Shown: piece after piece, positions 47,401 to 55,367 of the stretch
Position numbering within the stretch: position 1 is the first letter of the stretch
Layout: every line of letters begins with the position of its first letter
Assembly (NCBI RefSeq): GCF_003314435.2
Contig: NZ_QNVY02000001.1
Span: 310,001-374,000, forward strand
Reading direction: 5' to 3'
DNA from: Flavobacterium petrolei
Lineage (GTDB): Bacteria > Bacteroidota > Bacteroidia > Flavobacteriales > Flavobacteriaceae
Length of the DNA: 64,000 nt
Made by a program: the position numbers and the translations under genes
Notes under the pieces: generated by a model
Databases searched by the model: none
What the model saw: the letters and a program-made list of their open reading frames with translations, nothing else
What the model was told of the DNA's origin: nothing

Positions 47401-47988
47401 AATCAAAATGTAGTAAACGGAAATCGTTTACAAAAACGAGTTACGATTATTACTGAGGAGATCGATCGAATAGTTGCACTAATGAATGCTGTATTAACTA
47501 TTTCTAAAGAAGATTCCGGAAAGACTAATTTCAACCCTACATTGTTTAATTTGAAAGAGTTTTGTCTTGAAATAGTTGACAACAACTATTTAAATAATAT
47601 AAATCTTCCAATGGTGATTACAAATTTTAATGGCTCAACTTTCACAGTTAATGCTGATAAAAAGCTAATGGAATATGCTATTCTTAATATTTTAAATAAT
47701 GCTTTTAAATATTCCGAAAAATCTGCAGAGGTAATTCTTAATCTTTCTTCAACGAGTGATACAATTGTCCTTGAAATTATTGATTTTGGTATCGGTATTC
47801 CTAAAGAAGACCACGTTAAATTATTCAATACTTTTTTCAGAGCAAGTAATACCGATGGTTTTCAAGGAACTGGTTTAGGATTATATATCGCTAAAACATT
47901 TACTGAAAAAAATACAGGAACAATTGCATTAGAAAGCGAATTAGGAAAAGGTACAAAAGTAACCATGACATTTCCTTTCAACAAATAA
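44458..47988 (+). CDS. Multi-PAS sensor histidine kinase
   Basis: 1176 residues without membrane helices, so probably cytoplasmic. An N-terminal GAF domain (about 1-150) is followed by six PAS-type domains (roughly 160-280, 285-405, 410-535, 540-660, 665-790, 815-935), several with the PAC ends such as DITEHIEVEQKL and DITERKKIEEE. The kinase core has the H-box STISHEFRTPMTT with H960, the N-box AILNILNNAFKYSE, G1 DFGIGIP and G2 GTGLGLYIAK. Its stimulus cannot be told; many PAS sensors of this kind bind small ligands or haem. A response regulator gene begins 6 bp after the stop, but it is broken by a stop codon. Confidence 0.94.
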   Translation: MQNLIKSFDTIDFQQEFNSILLFVSEICEIPCVFISLIDLTGLTVKAKIGLDLLPILPNIIAFNETIIQQNKIKIVSDINNDVSDQSENLVIFFAGFPICLNENLVIGTICIMDTKAKELSSIQLKYLDHAVQQIQSLLKLHIENKELQETVKQQENQFQLSIDNSNEIIFEINLEGIISYVSNNWTKHLGHEIKDVLGKSNASFLHPEDLENCIAFLDNVIKTGENEGELIYRIQHKQGHYVWHETRLKLAQKNGAPIFTGNCRDITEHIEVEQKLLQQKDFYETILNNLPTDVVVFDSNHKYIYVNPIAIKNEKLRKFIIGKDDFEYAQHMQRDPSIAKSRRGKFLAALQKEKTSFWEETLHSEVDGITYHDRKFTPVFNDDGSFKMMIGFSVNITESKKIQEEILKSRQLTASILQNVAVGILVQGPQSEILENNIAACEMLGLTEDQLHGKTSFDAQWKVIHIDGSPFQPDEHPVPQAIQKLKPINNIVMGVHRPTNNDLVWLLVDAIPVFGDLNELLYVICSFNDITAQKNAEDSLKISNERFTYSSKATSDALWDWDMITDEIFVGESYSILFGHQFENNIITGQECENYIHPEDRENYFASAEKAINTDVYRWTEEYRYLKSDKTYAFVKDKAVIIRNDEGKAIRMIGAMQDITKEKKLKDELQQSEEQFKGAFENSAVGMALVNLDGYYTETNVRLCKMLGYSNQEMKHLKFQEITHYEDLSIDLDYKEKLDSGKISNFSSEKRFIHKNKSIIWAHMSVSSAKNNKNEIKYYIVQVIDITERKKIEEENKVLTDENNRNKTSQLNEAKSLYRLLADNTVDLICLHNADTTFKYISPSIRNLLGYSSDELLGKFPLDYAHPEDKNYLQKKMDKFLTLRMDEPVIARFKKSNNEYIWIEIKTNLILENKVLIGIQTSSRDVTSKKIAEEAIEKALAKERELNELRTNLVSTISHEFRTPMTTIRTSAELISMYLENQNVVNGNRLQKRVTIITEEIDRIVALMNAVLTISKEDSGKTNFNPTLFNLKEFCLEIVDNNYLNNINLPMVITNFNGSTFTVNADKKLMEYAILNILNNAFKYSEKSAEVILNLSSTSDTIVLEIIDFGIGIPKEDHVKLFNTFFRASNTDGFQGTGLGLYIAKTFTEKNTGTIALESELGKGTKVTMTFPFNK

Positions 47989-47994
47989 TTAAAA

Positions 47995-48378
47995 ATGATA
48001 GCTAAAATATTAATTATCGACGATGAACTAAGACTAAGAGAAACTATCTGCGAATTACTTTCCTAAGCCGGTTACGATGTCGTTAATGCTCAGGACGGAA
48101 TTAAAGGATTAGAAAAAGTCAAGCAATTTATACCTGATCTTATCCTCTGTGACATCATGATGCTTGTTCTTGACGGATACGGATTCATGGAAAAACACAA
48201 AATTTCTGATTACTCTAATATCCCAGTGATTTTTCTTACTGCCAGAATAGAACTTAAAGATCAAAAAAAAGGTGATGCTTTAGGAATTAAAGCATATTTA
48301 AAAAAGCCATTTATTTTTAAAGAATTAAAAAGTATCATTGAATCAGAATTAGCCAACACTTCTAATTCAAACAAATAA
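47995..48378 (+). pseudogene. Response regulator receiver gene broken by an in-frame stop
   Basis: An ATG 6 bp after the kinase opens a receiver domain (IAKILIIDDELRLRETICELLS). At codon 24 (48064-48066) TAA interrupts it; one base change would restore Lys, Gln or Glu. After the stop the same frame continues to 48378 with AGYDVVNAQDG, the phosphoacceptor block LILCDIMM, and AYLKKPFIFKELKSII. The usual MMPVMDG motif reads MMLVLDG here, so decay may have gone beyond the stop. It is a paralogue of the receiver domain in the hybrid at 52478. A downstream ATG gives a 73-residue fragment that would lack the acidic pocket. Sequencing error cannot be excluded. Confidence 0.85.
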
Positions 48379-48442
48379 TTAATAATTTCCTATTTCATAC
48401 TTGTAATTGTGCAATGTACTTTTTAAAACTCTGTTTATCAAA

Positions 48443-48649
48443 TTAAAACCCCTGTTTAACTTTGGTTTTTAATATTATAGAGGCTGGAAATTTAGAAAGA
48501 AATATTATGGCAAAGTGAAGGTTTTCTTTACTGACAATTATTTCGTTAAAATCATAATTAGTTTTATTTATCAGTAATCTATAAGAATAATTCTTTGTGC
48601 AACTTACTGCAGAAATTAAAATTAGTGCTAAAATTAAAGATTTGAATAT
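48443..48649 (-). pseudogene. Lipoprotein-like reading frame without a normal start codon
   Basis: A frame of 68 codons whose beginning reads IFKSLILALILISAVSC, a convincing lipoprotein signal with lipobox, followed by TKNYSYRLLINKTNYDFNEI. The codon in the Met position is ATA and no ATG, GTG or TTG exists in frame upstream nearby. It starts 5 bp after the stop of the small ORF at 48655-48870 on the same strand. It may be a small lipoprotein gene that lost its start codon. I do not recognise the family. Confidence 0.4.
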
Positions 48650-48654
48650 AGTAC

Positions 48655-48870
48655 TTAAATATAAAGGTTGTAAATCATTATATAAAATAAAACCGAAAAT
48701 ACTAAAACTATAATATTGGCTGTAAAATCTCTTTTTTTTATTAATCTACTATTTAAAATTTGATTTAAGGTCATTATAGCATGATAATTTTTAAAAGTTA
48801 CTTTGGAATCTGAAATTACAAAAGAGAATTCTCCTCTAAAATTTTTTCGGTTTTTGTTGTAGTTGTACAA
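48655..48870 (-). CDS. Possible small membrane protein (doubtful)
   Basis: 71 codons from a TTG. The first 45 residues are polar (Asn, Lys, Arg rich) and the last 22 form one membrane helix (FTANIIVLVFSVLFYIMIYN). I do not recognise it. It has no normal start codon and no visible promoter. The pattern of polar domain plus C-terminal helix, and the lipoprotein-like frame 5 bp downstream, are the only support. Confidence 0.3.
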   Translation of the reverse strand: MYNYNKNRKNFRGEFSFVISDSKVTFKNYHAIMTLNQILNSRLIKKRDFTANIIVLVFSVLFYIMIYNLYI

Positions 48871-49159
48871 TTTGTACTCATTTACCTTTTATTAATTAAT
48901 TAAAAGAATCTTACCAAAACAGCCTACCCCTACAAAAGAGTAGTTTATTGCCCCTAATAGACATTTAAGTAAGCTGCCTGGCAAGAAGATCCCCAAATCT
49001 TCTGTGAAAATAGATTCTCAAATTATATTAAACTCTATTTTTAGTAATAGCTTAAAAAAAAGTACCAATAATTTATATCCCAAAAAAAAGTCAACTATTC
49101 TTTTTAAAAACTAAACGCTCCTTTATAATAGCATTTATACACATACTCGATACTCTTAG

Positions 49160-49351
49160 CTAAATAGAAATTCCTACAACAAAGACAACTACGATCAATC
49201 CGATTGCAATAACAAAGAGACTTAACATAACTATGTCGTTTTCTGTTACTGTTTCCTTATTATCAGGAAACAATTCGCTTAAATCATCCCATTCCGATTG
49301 AGACGGTCTTATTTTAAGTTTCGTTAAAAGATCCTTTAAAATTATAAACAT
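49160..49351 (-). CDS. Small single-helix membrane protein of unknown function
   Basis: 63 residues from an ATG. The N-terminal 40 residues are charged (FIILKDLLTKLKIRPSQSEWDDLSELFPDN) and the C-terminal part is one clear membrane helix (IVMLSLFVIAIGLIVVVFVVGIS). The clean polar/helix division and the normal start make it a plausible gene. I do not recognise the family. It lies upstream of nothing on the same strand within the kinase island. Confidence 0.5.
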   Translation of the reverse strand: MFIILKDLLTKLKIRPSQSEWDDLSELFPDNKETVTENDIVMLSLFVIAIGLIVVVFVVGISI

Positions 49352-49427
49352 TACTTTTTTTGAAGAAAACTAATGTATTTCTTTAGAATTGATTTTTTTA
49401 TTACTGCTGATTTAAAAAAAACAGTTT

Positions 49428-49490
49428 ATAATTTAAAATCAAAAAAAAAACACTCTTTTAAAAGAGTGTTTTTTTTTGATTTTAAATTAT
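49428..49490. terminator. Very long bidirectional terminator-like palindrome
   Basis: ATAATTTAAAATC, ten A and CACTCTTTT (49428-49459) are answered by AAAAGAGTG, nine T and GATTTTAAATTAT (49460-49490). This is about a 31-bp stem with one bulged base and almost no loop. On the minus strand it lies 26 bp after the response regulator stop. Confidence 0.85.
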
Positions 49491-49515
49491 TTATTCAGCT
49501 TGTATTTCCAAACTT

Positions 49516-50295
49516 TTAAAGCAACAACTGTTTTTCATTTTGGATAGATTTGATATAATCCCGAGGAGTTACATTAAGATATGATTTAAAGCTAGTAGAA
49601 AAATAAGAGAATGAGTTGAATCCCGTTTCATCAACTAAATATTGCACATTTCTTTCTCCTAAATCAATGAGTTTAATAGCATATTCTAATTTAAACTCTC
49701 TTATGTATTGGCTCGCATTTTTATTAGTGAGTTTCCTCACTCTTTTATCTAATGTTGATTTACTTATGAAAAGCTGACTTGACAATTCATTCATATCAAT
49801 TTTTGCTTTTAAATGTTTAACAAGAACTTCATTTAACGAGGTTAAAAAATCTTTTTCGGATAATTTAATAGTAACTTTTGAAAACGGATCAGGAATATAT
49901 TTCTTTTCTATATTTTTTTTAAGTTCAATAACATTTTTTATTTTGTAGACCAATTCCTTTACTTTAAAGGGTTTCATTATAAAATCATTTACTCCATTTT
50001 TCAACTGCCTGAATTTTATATCATCATCCATATTAGCAGTAATTATAATAAACGGAATTGTTTTAAATTTAATATCTTTCTTAATTCTTAAAAACAGTTC
50101 TTCGCCACCCATAATAGGCATCATTAAATCACTTATAATGACATCCGGAATGTTTTTTTGAAAATACAATAAAGCTTTCTCACCATCCTTTATCCATTTT
50201 ACTTCAAAATCACTCAGAATCAATAATTCTAAAATTGAATTTCCAAGCGCTTTATCATCTTCAATTAATACTATTTTTATTTTTTGATTTCTCAT
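49516..50295 (-). CDS. Response regulator with AraC-type DNA-binding domain
   Basis: 259 residues. Receiver domain (residues 1-125) with acidic pair IEDD, phosphoacceptor D56 in VIISDLMMP and Lys in FIMKPF. The AraC helix-turn-helix region (about 160-250) contains the first HTH (MNELSSQLFISKSTLDKRVRKLTNKNASQYIREF) and the second (YLVDETGFNSFSYFSTSFKSYLNVTPRDY). This REC-AraC layout resembles the output half of Bacteroidetes hybrid two-component systems as a free protein. It is divergent from the kinase at 50482 and may be its partner. Confidence 0.93.
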   Translation of the reverse strand: MRNQKIKIVLIEDDKALGNSILELLILSDFEVKWIKDGEKALLYFQKNIPDVIISDLMMPIMGGEELFLRIKKDIKFKTIPFIIITANMDDDIKFRQLKNGVNDFIMKPFKVKELVYKIKNVIELKKNIEKKYIPDPFSKVTIKLSEKDFLTSLNEVLVKHLKAKIDMNELSSQLFISKSTLDKRVRKLTNKNASQYIREFKLEYAIKLIDLGERNVQYLVDETGFNSFSYFSTSFKSYLNVTPRDYIKSIQNEKQLLL

Positions 50296-50481
50296 TTTAC
50301 TAATCTAATTATTTTCATTTTAACTTATTGATTTTTTTATTTAAATTATAAGTACTTGTATTACTCCAAAATTAAAATTAAAATACCTTTATTTTTTTTT
50401 ATTTCTTCAAAGGAATCAGGCTTATTTATTATTTCATTTTATAAAAAACATAATTTAAGTAATTTAAACATTAGTAAATCA

Positions 50482-52491
50482 ATGAAAAATATTTTATTGA
50501 GCATTTCAAAAGCGAATACTCATCTTTTAAAAGAGGATTCAATCGACGATGCAATAAATTTTTGTATTACTGATATTGGCAAAACCCAAGAAATTGACAG
50601 ATGTTATATTTTTAAAAATCGAAATGATAATGACGGGCTGAAACTTTACTATACCTATGAATGGTGCAATAACGATATTGAACCTTACATTGATAGTCCA
50701 GATCTGAGCGGCCTTACTTATGATGCTTTCCCAGGACTTTATGAAACATTAGTAAAAAACGAACCTCTTCATGGACTTGTAAAAGATAGTAAAAATGATT
50801 ATTTCCGAGAACTTATGGAAATGCAAGGCATAAAATCCTATTTATTTACTCCAATCTTTTCCAACAATATCTTTTGGGGATGGATTGGTTATGATGATTG
50901 CAAAACGGAAAGAAAATGGCTGGATGAAGAAGTATATGCCTTACATACCGTTTCTAAAAATATTGGGCTTCGACTCAATCAAGACAAAACCATTTTAAAA
51001 TTAGAAGCTACTTTAGAAAAATTTGACTTCTACATGAAAGGTTCTAATCAAGCTATGTGGGAATTATTTATTCACACCAATAAAAATGTTTTTTCCTATA
51101 ATTGGGTAAAAATATTAGGTTACACAAACGATGAGATCACAGATGATGTTGAATTTTGGAAAAACAGTACTCATCCTGAAGATTTCCTGCAAATCGCAAT
51201 AGATTTAGAAAACTTCATATCTGAAAAATCCCTTAATTATTATGGAACAGCAAGAATGATTCATAAAGATGGACATACTGTTTGGGTAAAATATTCCGGT
51301 TTATTAAAAAAAAACAAACAAGGCAGACCCATAAAAATTATTGGAACCTATATCGACATCAGCGAAATTAAAGAAAAAGAAAAACAACTGGAGCTGTCAG
51401 AAGAAAAATTTAGATTTATTGCTGATAATACCTCTGATGTAATTTGCCAACATACTATTGATGGAAGTTATACCTATGTTTCAAATTCTATGAAGGAAAT
51501 CTTAGGATATGAACCTGACGAGATGCTAAATAAAATAGCTTTTGACTTTGTCCATCCAAATGATTACGAACGGATAAGCAATGCTCAAAAAGACTTCATT
51601 AATGATTCGAAACCTAAAATATTAACTTATAGATTTAGAAAGAAAGATACCACTTATATCTGGTTAGAAACCACCGCAAGAAATATTTTAAATGAAGAGA
51701 ATATTGTTATAGGAGTTCAAACTTCCAGCAGAGATGTTAGTGAACGAATTAAAGCCGAAGAAGAAATCAAAACTGCTCTTAAAAAAGAGAGAGAGTTAAA
51801 TGAAATGAAATCAAGATTTGTCGCAATGGCATCACATCAATTTAGAACTCCGTTGACTGTTATCTATTCTAATGCGGAACTTATTGATCTTAAAACAAAT
51901 CATTTTGATAAAAAAACAGTCAATTCCGTTGAAAATATTACTTCAAGAATAAAAAAAGAAGTAGACCGAATGACTGAATTAATGAATAATATTTTAATTT
52001 TTGGGAAGTATGAATCTAAAAAAATTAAAAAAGAAATTAAAAAAATTAACCTCAATATATATATTAAAACAGTAATTGATACCTATTTTAATAAAGCGCT
52101 TGAGAAGGGAAAGATTCAAATAAAAATAAAGGGCAAAAAACAAGTTTTTCATACTGATGAAACTTTATTGACTCATATTTTAACAAACTTAATCAGCAAT
52201 GCATTTAAATACTCTGCCGGCAAACCTAATCCGCTCATAAGCATATCCTATTTAGAGAACGAAATTGAAATAGAAGTAACTGATTTTGGAATTGGAATTC
52301 CCGAAGATGAAATCCAATATCTTTTCACCTCTTTTTTTAGAGCTTCAAATACAAGTACCATAATTGGTTCCGGTCTAGGCTTAACAATTGTAAAACAATT
52401 TACAGTTTTTTTAAACGGTAAAATAGAATTGAAAAGCAAAGAAAACTTTGGAACAACAATAAAATTAAATTTCCCATATGAACAGAACTAA
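50482..52491 (+). CDS. PAS/GAF sensor histidine kinase
   Basis: 669 residues from ATG 50482. An upstream in-frame TTG at 50356 would add 42 residues of low-complexity, AT-driven sequence, so ATG is preferred. Domains: GAF (about 10-170, RCYIFKNRNDND to WIGYDDCKTE), two PAS domains (about 180-300 and 305-430), and a kinase core with H-box MASHQFRTPLTV (H452), N-box ILTNLISNAFKYS, G1 DFGIGIP and G2 GSGLGLTIVKQF. No membrane helix, so it is a cytoplasmic sensor. Its end overlaps the start of the REC-kinase hybrid by 14 bp. It is a paralogue of the kinase at 44458. Confidence 0.93.
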   Translation: MKNILLSISKANTHLLKEDSIDDAINFCITDIGKTQEIDRCYIFKNRNDNDGLKLYYTYEWCNNDIEPYIDSPDLSGLTYDAFPGLYETLVKNEPLHGLVKDSKNDYFRELMEMQGIKSYLFTPIFSNNIFWGWIGYDDCKTERKWLDEEVYALHTVSKNIGLRLNQDKTILKLEATLEKFDFYMKGSNQAMWELFIHTNKNVFSYNWVKILGYTNDEITDDVEFWKNSTHPEDFLQIAIDLENFISEKSLNYYGTARMIHKDGHTVWVKYSGLLKKNKQGRPIKIIGTYIDISEIKEKEKQLELSEEKFRFIADNTSDVICQHTIDGSYTYVSNSMKEILGYEPDEMLNKIAFDFVHPNDYERISNAQKDFINDSKPKILTYRFRKKDTTYIWLETTARNILNEENIVIGVQTSSRDVSERIKAEEEIKTALKKERELNEMKSRFVAMASHQFRTPLTVIYSNAELIDLKTNHFDKKTVNSVENITSRIKKEVDRMTELMNNILIFGKYESKKIKKEIKKINLNIYIKTVIDTYFNKALEKGKIQIKIKGKKQVFHTDETLLTHILTNLISNAFKYSAGKPNPLISISYLENEIEIEVTDFGIGIPEDEIQYLFTSFFRASNTSTIIGSGLGLTIVKQFTVFLNGKIELKSKENFGTTIKLNFPYEQN

Positions 52492-53566
52492 AATTCTCTT
52501 AGTTGATGACGAATTAAATTTAAGAGAAACTATTAGCGAACTACTTATTTATCAGAATTACAATGTCAAATCTGCCTGTAATGGGCAAGAAGCATTAAAC
52601 TTATTAGAATATTGGACACCAGACTTAATTATCTGTGACATAATGATGCCAGTTATGGATGGTAGTACATTACTTGAAATAATAAAAGATATTAATTCTT
52701 TGAACTCTATACCCTTTATTTTTTTGACTGCAAAAAAAGAAAGCAATCTAATGAGAAAGTGCTTGTTGGAAGGCGCTGATGACTATATCGCTAAACCATT
52801 CAAAATAAAAGAATTAGTATCTATTATAGAATCAAAGCTAGAACGATTTGAAAAAATAAAGAATTCTCATAGTAATTTATATCTGGGTAAAAAAAAGGTT
52901 TTTTTACATGAAATCAATACACCACTAAATGGAATTTTAGGACCAATTGAGCTTCTAATTGAAAATCAAGAAAAACTAGAGAAAAAAGAAATATCCGCAT
53001 TTTATGAATCGATTAAATTATCAGGTGAGCGATTAAATAGAACCATGCAAAATATAATTCTTTATCAAAATCTTAAAAATAATTCAGTTGAATTTAATGA
53101 CAATTCAAGTTCTGAAATATTAAATTCATTTTTAAAAACAAAAGAAAAGATTTTTAAAATTCATGAAGATCAAGAAAAAAGAATCAGTTTTGAAATTGAT
53201 AAAGCAGCGATTAAAATCAGTGAAGAGCATTTGCAGTATATATTTTTTGAATTAATAGACAATGCCTTAAAATTCTCTTCAAATAGCAAAATCATTATTG
53301 TTTCTGGAGAACGGTTCAATAATAAATATTATGAATTAGTAATTAGGGATTTTGGGATTGGCTTCAGTGAACAGGAATTAAATAAAATAGGTGCTGCTCA
53401 ACAATTTAATCGGGAAGAAAGAGAGCAGCAAGGATTAGGATTAGGGCTCTTTTTAGGCAAAATTATTATAAAAAAATCAAATGGTGTTTTCACTATTGTT
53501 TCAAAAGAAAATGAAGGCACAACTATTAAAATATTGCTGCCTTTATGCACAAAAAAATGCGATTAA
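52478..53566 (+). CDS. Hybrid: receiver domain joined to a histidine kinase core
   Basis: 362 residues. The receiver (1-125) has acidic pair VDDE, phosphoacceptor D54 in IICDIMMPVMDG and K106 in YIAKPF. A kinase core follows: H-box VFLHEINTPLNGI (H144), N-box FFELIDNALKFSS, G1 DFGIGFSE and G2 GLGLGLFLGKII. The layout REC-HisKA-HATPase puts the receiver in front, with no DNA-binding domain, so it is likely to be a phosphorelay partner that is itself switched by the preceding kinase. The start overlaps that kinase by 14 bp. It has a decayed paralogue directly downstream. Confidence 0.92.
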   Translation: MNRTKILLVDDELNLRETISELLIYQNYNVKSACNGQEALNLLEYWTPDLIICDIMMPVMDGSTLLEIIKDINSLNSIPFIFLTAKKESNLMRKCLLEGADDYIAKPFKIKELVSIIESKLERFEKIKNSHSNLYLGKKKVFLHEINTPLNGILGPIELLIENQEKLEKKEISAFYESIKLSGERLNRTMQNIILYQNLKNNSVEFNDNSSSEILNSFLKTKEKIFKIHEDQEKRISFEIDKAAIKISEEHLQYIFFELIDNALKFSSNSKIIIVSGERFNNKYYELVIRDFGIGFSEQELNKIGAAQQFNREEREQQGLGLGLFLGKIIIKKSNGVFTIVSKENEGTTIKILLPLCTKKCD

Positions 53567-53609
53567 TTTCAAAAAATATTAAAAACAACAAATGAATACT
53601 ATCTAAAAA

Positions 53610-54191
53610 CATGTAAAAGATAAGCTTGATATGTTGTATTCAACATTTTTAAATATAAAAAAACGCAAAAAGAGAAATGTGAAATTTAAAATTGCATCAA
53701 AACTTAAAACTGAACCCATTATATCCTCAAGAGAGGATTGCACATAATCTTTGAATATTTTCCTTGAAGTACTACAAAAAATTTCCAAACCTCTTAGCAC
53801 TGCTAAAAAAAGAATTATGTACGATGTCGATGCTGTTAATTTGAAAATAAATAAAGACTATTATTTTTATATTTTAGATGAATTAATCGATAATGCTTTG
53901 AAATTCTCAAAGAGTTATGCGAAATTCCTTATTTCAGGAAAAAAAATTGATGATGAATATATCATTGTTATTCGAGATTTCGGAAATGGATTTATTATCA
54001 AAGCCACAAATCCAACTCATAAAAAGAAACTTCAATCTAAAAAAAAGAGAAAAAAAGGTCAAGGACTAGCTATACTTATTTGTGAAAAAATAGTAAAAAC
54101 ATTTAAAGGAAAATTTGAAATTAAAACGAATAAAAATGAAGGCACTGTGGTTTCTATGATTTTTCCTTTAACTAACGCAGAAATCGATTAA
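53610..54191 (+). pseudogene. Histidine-kinase ATPase domain fragment, decayed paralogue
   Basis: From about 53610 an open frame (VKDKLDMLYSTFLNIKKRKK and on) ends in TAA at 53742-53744. In the same frame it resumes (SLNIFLEVLQKISKPLS) and runs to 54191. The part after the stop aligns with the end of the hybrid at 52478, with N-box DELIDNALKFS, G1 DFGNGF and an altered G2 KGQGLAILIC, but there is no receiver and no H-box. A TTG at 53751 would give a 146-residue free ATPase domain. I read it as the remnant of a duplicated REC-kinase gene. A functional stand-alone ATPase domain is less likely. Confidence 0.7.
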
Positions 54192-54223
54192 TTATAATTT
54201 AAGGTACAGTTTTATTTAATATG

Positions 54224-54247
54224 AAAAAAACACTTCTTTCGAAGTGC
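54224..54247 (-). terminator. Terminator of the sigma/anti-sigma/barrel operon
   Basis: Stem CACTTC/GAAGTG (54231-54236 with 54241-54246), loop TTTC. On the minus strand a T-run follows at 54230-54224. It is 33 bp after the stop at 54280. Confidence 0.75.
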
Positions 54248-54279
54248 TTCTCAAAGTATAAAACTAACTAAAACAATTT

Positions 54280-55335
54280 CTAATTGAAATCAAAACGCAG
54301 TCCTAAAGAAACATTGTTTTGTTTCACTGTATTGTCTTTAAATAAAGGATTCAAATCATATTTCAAGTACAAACTCGTGGATTTATATCCAATATAAGAA
54401 CTCAAACCATAAATAAAATTACTGGTATTAAAATCCCCTTTGGTTCTGTCAGTAGCTTTCAAATCATTGTCATCATATTTGATAATTTGCTTTGATTTCA
54501 AATTGACTCCTGCATAACCACCTATTCCAAAACGAACACTTTCATGCGTTCTGAAAAATGGCTTGTCCTCTTTCGTTTTTTTACCCGAAAAATCAAATTC
54601 TAAATGAACTGGCGCAACTAAATATACATTTCTGAAACGAGAATCACTGACATCAATAGGATTAACAACAAGATTAGTTTGATTATTATTGATTACAAAA
54701 CTGCGATTATCGGTAGGACGAAGATTATTATACATGACCGACAAGCCGTATTTAGCATGAAGCAAATTGTTGTTTTTTGCAATTCTGCTGTTATAAGAAA
54801 CACCTAATTCATAAAAATGAGAACCTAAATACCTGAAGTCTGATTTTTCGACACTTTTATTAGTTACCACATTATTCAATCCTGCTGCAAAAACAAATTG
54901 TGACGTTGTTCTCCTTTCTGATTCAAATTTTTCTATCGTATCGTTTTTACTTTTTTTATCGTTAAGATAGATTTTAATAGACCTTCTTCTGTCGATTTTT
55001 AAAGTATCCACTGTTCTAATTTTATCATCCACTTTTTCCTGAACCAAGTTTTTCAATGCTTCTTGTTCAACAGCCACTCTGGCTTCGATGTTGATTGCTC
55101 TGGCTTCTGCCAATAATTTTTTTTTACTCTCCGCTTCTTCTCTTGTAATTGTACCGTTGATTAATTGATTATTAACTGCCTCGACTTCTATTTTCAGCGC
55201 AGCTTTTTCTTCTTTTGTAATGGCTTCAATTTTTGAAGCAATGGTTTTTGCTCGTTGTTCAAATGTTTCCTGCCCAAGCATTTTACTTGCAAAAAAACAC
55301 AACAGTACTACTAAGTAAATGGTAAAATTTCTCAT
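54280..55335 (-). CDS. Outer-membrane barrel-like protein with N-terminal coiled coil
   Basis: 351 residues. A signal peptide (residues 1-21, ending KMLGQ) is followed by a Glu/Lys/Ala-rich helical stretch (about 22-110, coiled-coil-like). The C-terminal part from about 140 has alternating aromatic/polar strands (FVFAAGLNNVV, HFYELGVSYNSRI, VRFGIGGYAGVNL, SLGLRFDFN) as in 8-stranded outer-membrane beta-barrels; it ends in aromatic F-D-F-N. No named family recognised. It lies 32 bp downstream of the anti-sigma-like gene, so it is probably in its regulon and operon. Confidence 0.75.
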   Translation of the reverse strand: MRNFTIYLVVLLCFFASKMLGQETFEQRAKTIASKIEAITKEEKAALKIEVEAVNNQLINGTITREEAESKKKLLAEARAINIEARVAVEQEALKNLVQEKVDDKIRTVDTLKIDRRRSIKIYLNDKKSKNDTIEKFESERRTTSQFVFAAGLNNVVTNKSVEKSDFRYLGSHFYELGVSYNSRIAKNNNLLHAKYGLSVMYNNLRPTDNRSFVINNNQTNLVVNPIDVSDSRFRNVYLVAPVHLEFDFSGKKTKEDKPFFRTHESVRFGIGGYAGVNLKSKQIIKYDDNDLKATDRTKGDFNTSNFIYGLSSYIGYKSTSLYLKYDLNPLFKDNTVKQNNVSLGLRFDFN

Positions 55336-55367
55336 GGTAATTTGATTTTAAAGGTGATTGATGATTT

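Larger units (their letters stand above)
48379..49159. other. 780-bp low-coding region in the two-component island
   Basis: No full gene is clear. It contains two weak, adjoining minus-strand reading frames (48443-48649 and 48655-48870, listed separately), an imperfect inverted repeat CTACCCC-N7-GAGTAG at 48924-48943, and a small hairpin AGAAGAT/ATCTTCT near 48985. The rest is AT-rich. Taken with the broken genes on either side, it looks like decayed sequence. Confidence 0.5.

Noticed and set aside
50356..50481. 42-residue N-terminal extension of the kinase at 50482 from a TTG
   Set aside because: The extension is low-complexity, AT-driven sequence, and the GAF domain begins only after ATG 50482.
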